A DNA stretch of 64,000 nucleotides from assembly GCA_963723595.1 (NCBI GenBank), contig CAVRRQ010000001.1, positions 62,001 to 126,000 on the forward strand. Reading direction: 5' to 3'. Each line of letters opens with the position of its first letter. Positions within the stretch are counted from its first letter, which is position 1. This document shows, in pieces, positions 35,221 through 44,843 of this stretch. The translations under genes were made by a program, and so were the position numbers. A model generated the notes under the pieces. The model did no database searches, was not told the origin of the DNA, and was given only the letters and a program-made list of their open reading frames with translations. Source of the DNA: RYN-230 sp963723595. GTDB lineage: Bacteria; Actinomycetota; Actinomycetes; Streptosporangiales; Streptosporangiaceae.

Positions 35221-36748
35221 CCGTGGTGACCGCAGCAACCCTGAGCCAGCTGGGCGCCGGGGTGTCTGTTCCCCGGTACGACCGCCGCGAGGTGAGCACC
35301 GGGATCGTGCACATCGGGGTCGGCAACTTCCACCGCTCGCACCAGGCGATGTACCTCGACACCCTGATGAACAGCGGCGTGGCGCTGGACTGGGGGATCT
35401 GCGGTATCGGCCTGCAGCCCTCCAACCGCAGGATCCGCGACGTGCTGGCCGCCCAGGACGGCCTGTACACCCTGGTCCTCCGGCATGGCGATGGCATCTG
35501 GGACGCCCGGGTGATCGGGTCGATTACCGGGTTCCTGTTCGCGCCCGACGATCCCGAGGCGGCGATCGAGAAGATCGCGGCGCCGGCCACCCGGATCGTG
35601 TCGCTCACCATCACCGAAGGCGGCTACAACCTCGACGACGTGACCGGGGAATTCAAGGGGTCAGACGAGTCGGTCGTGGCTGACCTGCGTCCGGGAGCGG
35701 TACCCCGGACAGTTTTCGGGATAGTGACCGAAGCGCTCGTCCGCCGCCGCGAGCGGGGCATTCCCGCCTTCACCATCCTGTCCTGCGACAACATCCCGGG
35801 CAACGGCCACGTGAGCCAGCGCGCGTTCACGGCGTTCGCCCGGCTGCGCGATCCCGGCCTGGCCGGCTGGATGGCCCGCCACGTCCGGTTCCCCAACTGC
35901 ATGGTTGACCGGATCACGCCGGTGACCACCGACGCGGATCGCGCCGAGCTCAGCCGCCGGTTCGGCGTTGACGACCAGTGGCCCGTGCTGTGCGAGCCCT
36001 TCACGCAGTGGGTTCTGGAAGATGATTTCGCCGACGGCCTGCTGCTGCTCGAGGACGCCGGCGTGCAGATCGTCCCCGACGTGGAACCTTACGAGCTGAT
36101 GAAGCTGCGGCTGCTCAACGCCAGTCATCAGGCCCTGTGTTACCCGGGCCGCCTCGTCGGATACCGGCTCGTCCATGAGGTGACTGGCGACCCCCTGTTC
36201 GCCGGGTTCCTGCTGGACTACATGACCCAGGAGGCCATCCCGACGCTGCGGCCGGTTCCCGGCATCGATCTCGGGCAGTACGCGCACCAGCTGATCGAGA
36301 GATTTTCCAATCCCGAGGTGGGCGATACCCTCGCCCGGCTCGCCACCGACGGATCCGACCGCATGCCCAAGTTCCTGCTCCCGGTCATCCGCGAGCAGCT
36401 GGCCGCCGCCTGCCCGTCACCCGCTCGGCGGCCGCCGTGGCCAGCTGGGCCCGCTACGCCGAGGGCACGGACGAGAACGGCGCGCCCTACGAGATCAACG
36501 ACGACCTCGCACCGCAGCTGCACGCCGCCGCCCTGCGGCAGCGCGGCCACCGGACCGCCTTCCTCGACGACAACCGCGCGGTCTTCGGTGAACTGGCCGG
36601 CGACCCGCGGTTCACCGAGGTCTACAGCTCGATCCTGGCCGCCTTGCTCGAGCACGGCGTGCGGGAAGCCTTCACCGGCCTCGACCGCTACGCCACACCG
36701 TCCATGGCCGCCCGCAAGCCGGCCGGCCCGGAGAGGAAGTCGCCCTGA
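35217..36748 (+). CDS. mannitol/arabinitol-type long-chain polyol dehydrogenase, frameshifted
   Basis: About 510 residues after correction. It begins MTVVTAATLSQLGAGVSVPR, with HIGVGNFHRSHQAMYLD (NAD-binding), ILSCDNIPGNGHVSQRAF, and KLRLLNASHQALCYPG with the catalytic Lys of the family. After IREQLAA near 36410 the frame is lost. The other frame continues LPVTRSAAAVASWARYAEG to 36748. One missing base (GCCGCC-C instead of GCCGGCC) explains this. Oxidises polyols such as mannitol or arabinitol to ketoses. Confidence 0.85.
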
Positions 36749-36753
36749 CCAGC

Positions 36754-37773
36754 ATGCGACGCGTCGTCGTCTACCCGGGCCGGATCGCGGTCGAGGCCGC
36801 GGAGATTCCGGCCCCCGGCCCGGATGAAGCCCTGGTCCGCACCCTCATGGCGGGCGTCTGCGGGTCGGACCTGCACGCGGCCCGCGGGCAGCATCCCTTT
36901 GTCCCGCTGCCTTACCGGCCTGGTCATGAAGTCGTCGGGGTCATCGAGGCCGTGGGCTCCGCCGCCGGGGCCGCCGCGCCGGGACAGCGGATCATCGTGG
37001 AGCCTGACCTGCCCTGCTGGGCCTGCAAGATGTGCACCTCAGGACGCGAGAACCTGTGCGAGAACCTGCAGTTTTTCGGCTGCGGCTATCCCCAGGGCGG
37101 CATGGCGGACTACTTCACGCTCGCCGCGCGCCGCCTGCACCCGGTGCCGGACGAACTGGACGATCAGACCGCGGCGCTCATCGAGCCACTGTCCACGCCG
37201 GTGCACGCCGTGCGCCTGGCGGGTGAGGTCGCCGGCCGGTCCGTCGCCGTGCTCGGGGCCGGAACCATCGGGCTGTTCACGCTCGCGGTGCTCCGCGCGC
37301 ACGGAGCAGGAACAGTGGTCAGCACCGACCCCAACCCCGCCAAACGCGCGCGAGCCACGGCCCTCGGCGCCCACGCGACTATCGACGCACGGACCCCGGA
37401 CGTGGCCAGGCAGGTCAGACATGCGCTCGGCGGCAGCGCCGACATCGTGTTCGACTGCGTCGCCATCCAGTCCTCGGTGGACCAGGCGATCGCCATGGCC
37501 GACAAGGGCGGGACGGTCATGGTCGTCGGCGTCCCGGCCCGGGAGGTCACCATCCCGCTGCCGATCGTGCAGGACCACCAGATCCGCATTCAGGGCAGTG
37601 CCACCTATCTCCCCGAGGACTACCAGGAATCGGCCGGCCTGCTCGGCCGGGGAGCCGTCCGGGCTGCGGACTTCGTCACCGCCACGCGGCCACTCGCCCA
37701 GGTCGCCGAGGCCTTCGAACTCGCCTCGTCGGGGAGTCACGTGAAAGTCCTCGTCACCGTGGGCGAGCGGTGA
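36754..37773 (+). CDS. zinc-dependent polyol dehydrogenase 2
   Basis: 339-residue MDR dehydrogenase. GVCGSDLHAARGQHPF and GHEVVG carry catalytic zinc ligands; structural zinc region CWACKMCTSGRENLC; Rossmann motif GAGTIG. It differs clearly from dehydrogenase 1 in the same operon, so the island may process more than one polyol or both ends of a polyol. Overlaps the phosphatase gene start (GTGA). Confidence 0.85.
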   Translation: MRRVVVYPGRIAVEAAEIPAPGPDEALVRTLMAGVCGSDLHAARGQHPFVPLPYRPGHEVVGVIEAVGSAAGAAAPGQRIIVEPDLPCWACKMCTSGRENLCENLQFFGCGYPQGGMADYFTLAARRLHPVPDELDDQTAALIEPLSTPVHAVRLAGEVAGRSVAVLGAGTIGLFTLAVLRAHGAGTVVSTDPNPAKRARATALGAHATIDARTPDVARQVRHALGGSADIVFDCVAIQSSVDQAIAMADKGGTVMVVGVPAREVTIPLPIVQDHQIRIQGSATYLPEDYQESAGLLGRGAVRAADFVTATRPLAQVAEAFELASSGSHVKVLVTVGER

Positions 37774-38570
37774 CCATGGACGTGGATCCGCTGCGCGCGG
37801 CCCTGCCGTCGGGACTGGTGGCCCTCGATTTCGACGGCACCCTGGCCCCGATATCGCCGCTCCCCGGCGACGCCCGCCCGCTGGCCGGCGCCGGCCAGCT
37901 GCTGCGCGACGTGCGGGCCACGGGAGCAACCCTGGCCATCGTGACCGGCCGGACCGTCGCCTCGCTGCTCCGCGTCAGCCACTTTGATGCCATACCGGGC
38001 ATCGTCATCTACGGCACCCACGGCGCGCAGCGGTGGCAGGCGGGCCGCCTCCGCGCCCCGGCGCTCCCGGCGGGCCTGGACGAGCTGCGCGTCAGCCTCC
38101 CCCCGCTGCTGGCCAGCATCGAGCCTGATCTGTGGCTGGAAGACAAGGGCCTGTCGCTCGTCGTCCACGCCCGCCTCATCCCTGACCCGGAACGCGTCCT
38201 GGAGATACTGCGCGCCCCGGTCGGTGCGGCCGCCGCCGCGGCCGGGCTCGGGGTCCGGCCCGGCAAGGAAGTCCTGGAGATCTGCATTCCGGGCCTGGAC
38301 AAGGGCACCGCCCTGCGCGAGCTGCTGAGCGACGATCCGGCGGCCGCCTGCTACGCAGGCGACGACCTCGGCGACCTGCCCGCTATCGATGAGGTGAACG
38401 CGTGGGGCGAGCGCAGTGGCCGCCCAGCCCTGACCATCGGGGTGAGTGCCAGCGGACGGGGCCCGGTGGCCGGGCAGGCCCGCGTGACCGTGCCCGGTCC
38501 CCAGGGTCTGGTGTCGCTGCTGCGGCAGATCCTCCGGGTACCCGCACCGGCAGCGAAACCGCTGATCTAG
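37770..38570 (+). CDS. HAD phosphatase, trehalose-phosphatase (OtsB) type
   Basis: 266 residues. HAD motif I LDFDGTLAPI, motif II IVTGRT, motif IV AGDDLGD, cap domain in between. The best family match is trehalose-6-phosphate phosphatase, but no trehalose synthase gene is nearby. Position inside the sugar operon suggests it removes phosphate from a pathway sugar phosphate. Substrate uncertain. Confidence 0.8.
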   Translation: MTMDVDPLRAALPSGLVALDFDGTLAPISPLPGDARPLAGAGQLLRDVRATGATLAIVTGRTVASLLRVSHFDAIPGIVIYGTHGAQRWQAGRLRAPALPAGLDELRVSLPPLLASIEPDLWLEDKGLSLVVHARLIPDPERVLEILRAPVGAAAAAAGLGVRPGKEVLEICIPGLDKGTALRELLSDDPAAACYAGDDLGDLPAIDEVNAWGERSGRPALTIGVSASGRGPVAGQARVTVPGPQGLVSLLRQILRVPAPAAKPLI

Positions 38571-38591
38571 CGACTACCGAAAGGCCGGCTG

Positions 38592-39609
38592 ATGCCGATG
38601 TCTGCTCCTGCTGGAGGCCCCCGGCCGGAGGCGGCCGCCCGCCGCCTCGACCGGAAGCTGGGCCACATCGCCGCGGGCCATTACACCCCCGACGACTTCG
38701 TGATCGCGGACGCCAAGGACGCGGACATGGCGTTCGGCCTGGCTTGCGCGGGTCCGGTGACCGGCGGGCCCGGCCTGGCACCGGACCCGCGCCGAATACC
38801 TCGGCGCGATGCGCGCCCTGATCGCCCAGGGTGAGCTCGACATCCTGCTGGCCTCGGCGTCCAACGGAGAGCGCCTGGCGGAGGAGGGCTCGCTGGAGGA
38901 GGCGACCCTGGCCATCCGGGCGAACGACAGCACGGACATCTGGAATCACCGGGGCGGCCGCTATCCGGCTCTGCCGTCACGCCCCTTCCGCACGGCCGAC
39001 CTGACCGCCGTCCGCCCGTTCTGCGACCTGGTGCTGTACTCCCTGACCTTCAACAATGACCTCAACCGCGACCTGGCCACGCTCGAGGCGTACCGGACGT
39101 TCCGCCAGGAGGCCGACGCGCTCGGCATCCGGCATTTCCTTGAGGTCTTCAACCCCAACGCGCCTGCCGACCTGGCCCCCGGGCAGGTCGGGGCCTTCGT
39201 CAACGACTCGATCATCCGGACCCTCGCGGGGGTCACCCGGGCACAGCGGCCGCTTTTCCTGAAGGTGGCGTACAACGGCGCGGATGCGCTCGCCGAGCTG
39301 GCCGGGCACGATCCGTCGGTCGTGGTCGGCATCCTCGGCGGCTCGGCAGGCACCACGCGCGATACGTTTGAGCTGCTGCATCAGGCCGAGAGACACGGTG
39401 CCCGGGTCGCCCTGTTCGGGCGCAAGATCCAGCGTGCGGAGTCGCAGCTGGACCTGGTCAGCCTGTTGCGGCCCGTTCTGCGGGGCGGGCTGAGTCCCGC
39501 GGATGCCGTGCGCGCCTACCACGATGCCCTCGCGAAGGCCGGGATCGCCCCCCACCGCAGCCTGGAGGCAGATCTGCGGGTGACCGATCCCGCGCTCGGT
39601 GCCGGATGA
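38592..39609 (+). CDS. class I aldolase-like alpha/beta barrel protein, frameshifted
   Basis: About 339 residues after correction. The N-terminal frame (RKLGHIAAGHYTPDDFVIAD, KDADMAFGLACAGP) is lost near 38765 and continues in the next frame as GPAWHRTRAEYLGAMRAL, ANDSTDIWNHRGGRY, FLEVFNPN, PLFLKVAYNGADAL and VVGILGGSAGTTRDTFELL. The Lys in FLKVAYNG is a possible Schiff-base residue. It belongs to a DeoC/DhnA-like family distinct from the aldolase at 22822. Function unassigned; a ketose-phosphate aldolase is a reasonable guess. Confidence 0.75.
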
Positions 39610-40685
39610 GCGGCGTCCCCGGCCCGCGAGCCGGGGTCTTGTGCGCGGGGACGATCGTCGTCGATGCCGGGAAGGTGATTGACGCCTATCCGGCCCTGGA
39701 TCAGCTGGCCACGATCGAGCAGGTATCGCTGAGTACCGGCGGACCCGGGCTGAACATGGCCGTGGACCTGCGGATGCTGGGGGCGGGGTTCCCGGTCGCC
39801 CTGCTCGGTGCCGTCGGCGACGACGAGCATGCTGACTTCATCCTGGCCGAATGCGCCCGGCTGGGGATCGATACGGCCGGGGTCCGGAGGCTGGCCGGCG
39901 CGGTCACGTCCTTCACCGACGCGATGATCGAGCGGACCGGGGGGCGGCGGACCTTCTTCCACCACCGCGGGGCCAACGCCCTGTTCGACGCCTCGGCTGC
40001 CGATCTGCGGTCCTCACGAGCCCGGATGCTGCACGCCGGTGCCCCGGGTATCCACCCGGTCATGGACAGCCCGGGTCCCGGCGGCGGCAACGGCTGGTCG
40101 GCCCTGCTGCGGCGGGCGCAGGCCGCGGGCCTGCACACCAATCTGGAACTGGTCAGCCTGGCGTCAGGCCGCACCGCGGAGGTCGCGCTGCCCTGCCTGC
40201 CGCACCTGGACAGCATCGTGATCAACGAACTGGAGGCGGGTGCCCTGACCGGCATCGACGCGCCGGCCCCGGCGGCCGACGGGCGGGTGGACTGGCCGGC
40301 TCTGGAGGCGATGGCGCTCGGCCTGATCTCCTGCGGTGTGTCGGTGCTCGCCGTGGTCCACTTCCCGGCCGGCTGCGTCGCGGCCGCCCCCGGGGGCCGG
40401 ACCTGGCGGCAGGGCTCGGTCCGGCTGCCCCGCGAGCAGGTACGCAGCACGACGGGCGCGGGCGACGCCTTCGCCGCCGGCGTCCTCCTGGGCCTGCATG
40501 AAGGCTGGCCGGTGCCGCGGTGCCTGCGGCTGGCGGTCGCGTCCGCCGCGGCGTGCGTGCGCAGCCCGCACACCTCCGGCGGCATCAAGCGCGCCGAAGC
40601 ATGCCTCGCCGACGCCGCCCGGGCGGGCTACCGTCCCGGCGGGGACCTCCGGGCCAGCCCGCGCGGGCCGGCCCGGACGTCCTGA
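39606..40685 (+). CDS. PfkB-family carbohydrate kinase
   Basis: 359 residues. Early motif STGGPGLNMAVDLRMLG, C-terminal catalytic STTGAGDAFAAG (Asp base and anion hole). ATGA overlap with the aldolase gene. Third kinase type in the island after FGGY and the P-loop kinase. Probably phosphorylates a sugar or sugar phosphate at C1 or C6. Confidence 0.87.
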   Translation: MSGVPGPRAGVLCAGTIVVDAGKVIDAYPALDQLATIEQVSLSTGGPGLNMAVDLRMLGAGFPVALLGAVGDDEHADFILAECARLGIDTAGVRRLAGAVTSFTDAMIERTGGRRTFFHHRGANALFDASAADLRSSRARMLHAGAPGIHPVMDSPGPGGGNGWSALLRRAQAAGLHTNLELVSLASGRTAEVALPCLPHLDSIVINELEAGALTGIDAPAPAADGRVDWPALEAMALGLISCGVSVLAVVHFPAGCVAAAPGGRTWRQGSVRLPREQVRSTTGAGDAFAAGVLLGLHEGWPVPRCLRLAVASAAACVRSPHTSGGIKRAEACLADAARAGYRPGGDLRASPRGPARTS

Positions 40686-42917
40686 TCAGGCTCGGTCGAA
40701 CCGGTCGAGGTTCATCACCTTGTCCCACGCCGCGACGAAGTCGGTCACGAACTTCTCCTTCGCGTCATCGCTCGCGTAGACCTCCGCGAGCGCACGCAGC
40801 TCGGAGTTCGACCCGAAGACGAGGTCGGCCCGGCTGCCGGTCCACTTCACCTCGCCCGTGTCGGGGACGCGGCCTTCGAACATGTTCGCGTCCCCGGACA
40901 CTGACTGCCACGTCGTCCCCATGTCGAGCAGGTTGACGAAGAAGTCGTTGGTCAGGGACCCGGGGGTCGCGGTGAAGACGCCGGCCGTCGACTGCTGGTA
41001 GTTCGCGCCGAGGACGCGGAGGCCACCGACGAGGACCGTCATCTCGGGGGCGCTCAGGGTCAGCAGGTTGGCCCGGTCGAGCAGCAGGTACTCGGCCGGC
41101 AGCCGGTTGCCTTTCCCGAGGTAGTTGCGGAACCCGTCGGCGGCCGGCTCGAGCGCGGCGAACGACTCCACATCGGTCTGCTCCTGCGACGCGTCCGCGC
41201 GCCCGGGGGTGAAAGGCACCTGGACGTCGAAGCCGGCGTCCTTCGCGGCCTGCTCGACGGCCGCAGCGCCGGCCAGCACGATCAGGTCGGCCAGCGAGAC
41301 CTGCTTACCGCCCGGCTGGGCGGCGTTGAAGGCCTGCTGGATCCCCTCCAGGGTGCGCAGCACCGTCGCCAGCTGGTCGGGGTCGTTGACCTCCCACCCG
41401 CTCTGCGGCTCCAGGCGGATCCGCCCGCCGTTCGCGCCGCCGCGCTTGTCGCTGCCCCGGAAGGACGAGGCGGCCGCCCACGCGGTGGACACCAGCTGCG
41501 ACACCGGCAGGCCCGACGCGAGGATCTGCCCCTTGAGGGAGGAGATGTCCCCGGCGTCGATGAGCTCGTAGGTGACCGCGGGGATGGGGTCCTGCCACAG
41601 CAGCGTCTCGGCCGGGACCTCCGGGCCGAGGTACCGTACGACCGGGCCCATGTCGCGGTGGGTCAGCTTGAACCACGCCCGGGCGAACGCGTCCGCGAAC
41701 TCGTCGGGGTTCGCGAGGAAGCGCCGCGTGATCTGCTCGTAGACCGGATCCGCGCGGAGCGCGAGGTCGGTGGTCAGCATGGTCGGGGGGTGGCTCTTGG
41801 ACGGGTCGTGGGCGTCCGGGACGATGCCCGCACCGGCGCTGTCCCTCGGCTTCCACTGGTAGGCGTCAGCGGGGCTCTTGGTCAGCTCCCACTCGTTGCC
41901 GTACAGGGTCTCGAGGAAGCTGTTGTCCCAGCGGGTCGGGGTGGCGGTCCACGTAACCTCGAGACCGCTGGTGATCGTGTCGCCGCCCTTGCCGGTGCCG
42001 TACGTGCTCTTCCAGCCGAAGCCCTGCTGCTCGAGCGGCGCCGCCTCGGGGTCGGGGCCGACATTGTCCGCCGGGCCCGCGCCGTGGGTCTTGCCGAACG
42101 TGTGACCGCCCGCGATCAGGGCCACCGTCTCCTCGTCGTTCATGGCCATCCGGCGGAACGTCTCGCGGATGTCGCGGGCCGCGGCGAGCGGGTCCGGGTG
42201 GCCGTTCGGGCCCTCCGGGTTGACGTAGATGAGGCCCATCTGTACCGCGCCGAGGGGCTCCTCGAGCTCCCGGTCGCCGGTGTAGCGCTCGTCGTCGAGC
42301 CAGGTGGTCTCGGGACCCCAGTACACGTCCTCGTCCGGCTCCCAGGCGTCGGCGCGGCCGCCGCCGAAGCCGAATGTCTTGAAGCCCATCGACTCCAGGG
42401 CGACGTTGCCGGTGAGGACAATGAGGTCGGCCCACGAGAGCTTCTGGCCGTACTTCTTCTTGACCGGCCACAGCAGCCGGCGGGCCTTGTCCAGGCTGAC
42501 GTTGTCCGGCCAGCTGTTGAGCGGCGCGAAGCGCTGCTGGCCGGCGCCGGCGCCACCGCGGCCGTCGCTGATGCGGTAGGTCCCCGCGCTGTGCCAGGCC
42601 ATCCGGATCATGAGCGGGCCGTAGTGGCCGAAGTCAGCCGGCCACCAGTCCTGCGAGGTCGTCAGCACCTCCGCGATGTCCTGCTTCACGGTCGCGAGGT
42701 CGAGGGTGCTGAACGCCGCGGCGTAGCTGAATTGCTCGCCGAGGGGGTTGGCCACGGCGGGGTTCTTGGCCAGGATCTTCAGGTTGAGCTTGTTCGGCCA
42801 CCACTCACTGTTCGCGTCACCCATGGTGGGGTGGACCCGGCCGTGCGCGACCGGGCATTCGCCCCCGCTCTCCGGGGTCGCGTCTTCGACGACTACTGGA
42901 TCATGGTTCTCGGACAT
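40686..42917 (-). CDS. katG: catalase-peroxidase
   Basis: 743-residue bifunctional heme enzyme. Distal side RMAWHSAGTYR (Arg, Trp, His), Tyr in GLIYVNPEGPNG and Met in RRMAMND for the Met-Tyr-Trp cross-link, proximal His in GGHTFGKTHGAG. Normal length. Located 33 bases after a Fur-family regulator, the standard furA-katG order of actinobacteria. Detoxifies peroxide. Confidence 0.96.
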   Translation of the reverse strand: MSENHDPVVVEDATPESGGECPVAHGRVHPTMGDANSEWWPNKLNLKILAKNPAVANPLGEQFSYAAAFSTLDLATVKQDIAEVLTTSQDWWPADFGHYGPLMIRMAWHSAGTYRISDGRGGAGAGQQRFAPLNSWPDNVSLDKARRLLWPVKKKYGQKLSWADLIVLTGNVALESMGFKTFGFGGGRADAWEPDEDVYWGPETTWLDDERYTGDRELEEPLGAVQMGLIYVNPEGPNGHPDPLAAARDIRETFRRMAMNDEETVALIAGGHTFGKTHGAGPADNVGPDPEAAPLEQQGFGWKSTYGTGKGGDTITSGLEVTWTATPTRWDNSFLETLYGNEWELTKSPADAYQWKPRDSAGAGIVPDAHDPSKSHPPTMLTTDLALRADPVYEQITRRFLANPDEFADAFARAWFKLTHRDMGPVVRYLGPEVPAETLLWQDPIPAVTYELIDAGDISSLKGQILASGLPVSQLVSTAWAAASSFRGSDKRGGANGGRIRLEPQSGWEVNDPDQLATVLRTLEGIQQAFNAAQPGGKQVSLADLIVLAGAAAVEQAAKDAGFDVQVPFTPGRADASQEQTDVESFAALEPAADGFRNYLGKGNRLPAEYLLLDRANLLTLSAPEMTVLVGGLRVLGANYQQSTAGVFTATPGSLTNDFFVNLLDMGTTWQSVSGDANMFEGRVPDTGEVKWTGSRADLVFGSNSELRALAEVYASDDAKEKFVTDFVAAWDKVMNLDRFDRA

Positions 42918-42950
42918 CGGAATCCTTCCGGGCTAGATGGATGACCGTGC

Positions 42951-43388
42951 TCAGGAACTAACGGCGGTGGAACAGCCGGGGCACAGGCCCCAGTAGATGA
43001 CCTGGGCCTCATCGACCAAGAAGCCATGGTCGTCGGACGCGGTCAGGCAGGGCGCCTCGCCGACCGCGCAATCGACGTCAGCGACGGCACCGCACGACCG
43101 GCACACCACGTGGTGGTGGTTGTCCGCGACGCGTCCCTCGAACCGGGCCGGGCTGCCGGCCGGTTCGATGCGGCGCACGAGTCCTGCCGCGGTGAGTGCG
43201 TGGAGGGCCTCATACACGGCCTGAAGGGAGATATGGCCGATCCGGTTACGCACCCCGGAGGCGATCGCCTCGACGCCGAGGTGGTCACCGTCCCGGACGG
43301 TCTCGAGCAGGGCGACGCGAGCGGCCGTCACCCGCAGGCCGGCACCGCGCAGTTCCTCGGCGATGGTCGGCGGCTGGGATGCGGTCAT
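42951..43388 (-). CDS. furA: Fur-family peroxide/iron-responsive repressor (FurA-like)
   Basis: 145 residues. Winged helix RVTAARVALLETVRDGDH, SLQAVYEALHALTAAGLV; metal ligands NHHHVVCRSCGAV and a second CPGC near the end. Forms an operon with katG. An inverted repeat 28 bases upstream is a likely autoregulatory site. Confidence 0.92.
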   Translation of the reverse strand: MTASQPPTIAEELRGAGLRVTAARVALLETVRDGDHLGVEAIASGVRNRIGHISLQAVYEALHALTAAGLVRRIEPAGSPARFEGRVADNHHHVVCRSCGAVADVDCAVGEAPCLTASDDHGFLVDEAQVIYWGLCPGCSTAVSS

Positions 43389-43415
43389 GACCCAAACTTA
43401 CCTTCCTAAACACGA

Positions 43416-43437
43416 ATGATTCAAGACAACGAATCAT
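43416..43437. promoter_or_regulatory. FurA box candidate
   Basis: Perfect 7-bp inverted repeat ATGATTC / GAATCAT with 8-base spacer, AT-rich against a GC-rich background, just upstream of the furA start. Confidence 0.6.
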
Positions 43438-43636
43438 CTAGGTCTTGTGCTGGGTCAGGTCAGGTGGGCCCGGGCCCGGGCGCCCGGCCTGATCCGGTGA
43501 TCTGCAAGCGGAATGCAATGAAACCGTCCGGTCCCGCCTCGGAAGGTAGGAAGCGGGCGGGGGACCCCCGCCCAGGTAGCCCTGCCCAGCTAGCCCTGCC
43601 CGGCCAGCTCTGCCCAGGCAGCCCGAAGGAGTCACC

Positions 43637-44782
43637 GTGACCGCCACCACCACCGCCGGCCACCCGCCCGTCCTCCGCTTCGATTCCCAGCCGGACGGCG
43701 GTCCGCCACCCATCCTCTGCACCAGCGGCCACGACTATGCCTTCCGCCCGGCCGGCGGCCCGCCGATGCTCGTCCTGCGGCGGCGCCCCGACGTCCTGCG
43801 CGTCCTCACCAGCACCAGGAACTTCGGCATGGCCGCCGTCACCGGGACCGGTGGGTTGCTCGGCTGCCCGCTCACCGGCGCGGAACTGCAATCCCCGGAC
43901 GGCGGGCTGCTGAACATGAACCCGCCGCGGCTGCGCTCGTACCGGCAGCGGATCGCCGGGCTGTTCAGCCGCCGGGCCGCGGAGGCGACCCGGCCGCTGG
44001 CCCAGGCGCTCGCCCGCCACCTCGCCGACGCGCTGCACGGCCGGGCCACCGCGGACGCCCTCACCGGGTTCGCCGAACCGTTCACCTCCGCCGCGGTCAG
44101 CGCGGCCATGGGGACACCCCTGGCGGACTGGGACCGGATCCTCGAAGCCTCCCGTGTCGCGTTCGCCGTCGTCTCCGGCCCGGACGCCATCGATGACGTG
44201 GCCGCGGCCTGGGATGACCTGTACAGCTACTACACCCGCGCCGCGGCCTGGCCCGGCGGGGGATTGACCTCCCAGCTCGCCGGGGCGCTGGCCGGTCACA
44301 CCGCCACCCAGGTCGCGCACGTCACCGGCACCGTCTCCAACGGGTTCGGCTCGATACTCCCCGTCCTCGCCGTGGCCATCGCCGAGCTCGCCCAGCAGCC
44401 GCACGTCATCGCCTCGTGCACGCGCGGGGAGCGCACCTGGGCGTCCGTCGCGGGAGAACTGCTGAGCACGCGCACGATGTTCCCCGTCGCCCTTCCGCGC
44501 ATCGCCCTGGCCGACACCTGGCTCGGCGGACGGCCCATCATCAGGGGCACGACCGTGCTGCCGTCCCTGATCGCCGCGGCGCACGACGGGCCGGCCTCAC
44601 CCGGTCTGCCCTTCGGGGCGGGCCCGCACTTCTGTCCCGGGGCCGCGCTCACCCGCGTCTGGCTGTCCGTCACGCTCGAGGCGTTCTTCGGGACGTTCCC
44701 CCATGCGCGGCTGGCGGGTGACCTGGACTGGCAGCCGGGGACGCTGCCGGTTCCCCGGGAGATAACGCTGGCGCTGCGCTGA
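43637..44782 (+). CDS. divergent cytochrome P450
   Basis: 381 residues. Heme-thiolate loop FGAGPHFCPGAAL is intact. The K-helix reads GELLSTRTMFPVALPR, so the conserved Arg of ExxR is Ser; the I-helix lacks the usual AGxxT (TGTVSNGF); and the meander between PIIRGTTVLPSLIAAAH and the heme loop is about 20 residues short. Known exceptions such as CYP157 also lack ExxR. Imperfect 15-base repeats lie just upstream (about 43570-43615). Activity uncertain. Confidence 0.8.
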   Translation: MTATTTAGHPPVLRFDSQPDGGPPPILCTSGHDYAFRPAGGPPMLVLRRRPDVLRVLTSTRNFGMAAVTGTGGLLGCPLTGAELQSPDGGLLNMNPPRLRSYRQRIAGLFSRRAAEATRPLAQALARHLADALHGRATADALTGFAEPFTSAAVSAAMGTPLADWDRILEASRVAFAVVSGPDAIDDVAAAWDDLYSYYTRAAAWPGGGLTSQLAGALAGHTATQVAHVTGTVSNGFGSILPVLAVAIAELAQQPHVIASCTRGERTWASVAGELLSTRTMFPVALPRIALADTWLGGRPIIRGTTVLPSLIAAAHDGPASPGLPFGAGPHFCPGAALTRVWLSVTLEAFFGTFPHARLAGDLDWQPGTLPVPREITLALR

Positions 44783-44843
44783 TCCGGCCGGAGCATCACG
44801 ATCGCCCCGGAGGGGTAGGTTCAGCTCGGGGAGGCGCTGGCCC

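Noticed and set aside
37770..38570. Trehalose biosynthesis locus
   Set aside because: Only an OtsB-like phosphatase is present, embedded in a polyol operon; no OtsA-like synthase nearby.
41658..42944. 428-residue open frame on the plus strand opposite katG
   Set aside because: It is a mirror of katG codon bias; its composition is low-complexity Arg/Gly/Ala/Val and katG on the other strand is unmistakable.
43560..43630. Imperfect 15-base repeats (AGCCCTGCCC) before the P450 as a CRISPR-like array
   Set aside because: Units are adjacent, short and degenerate with no spacers.
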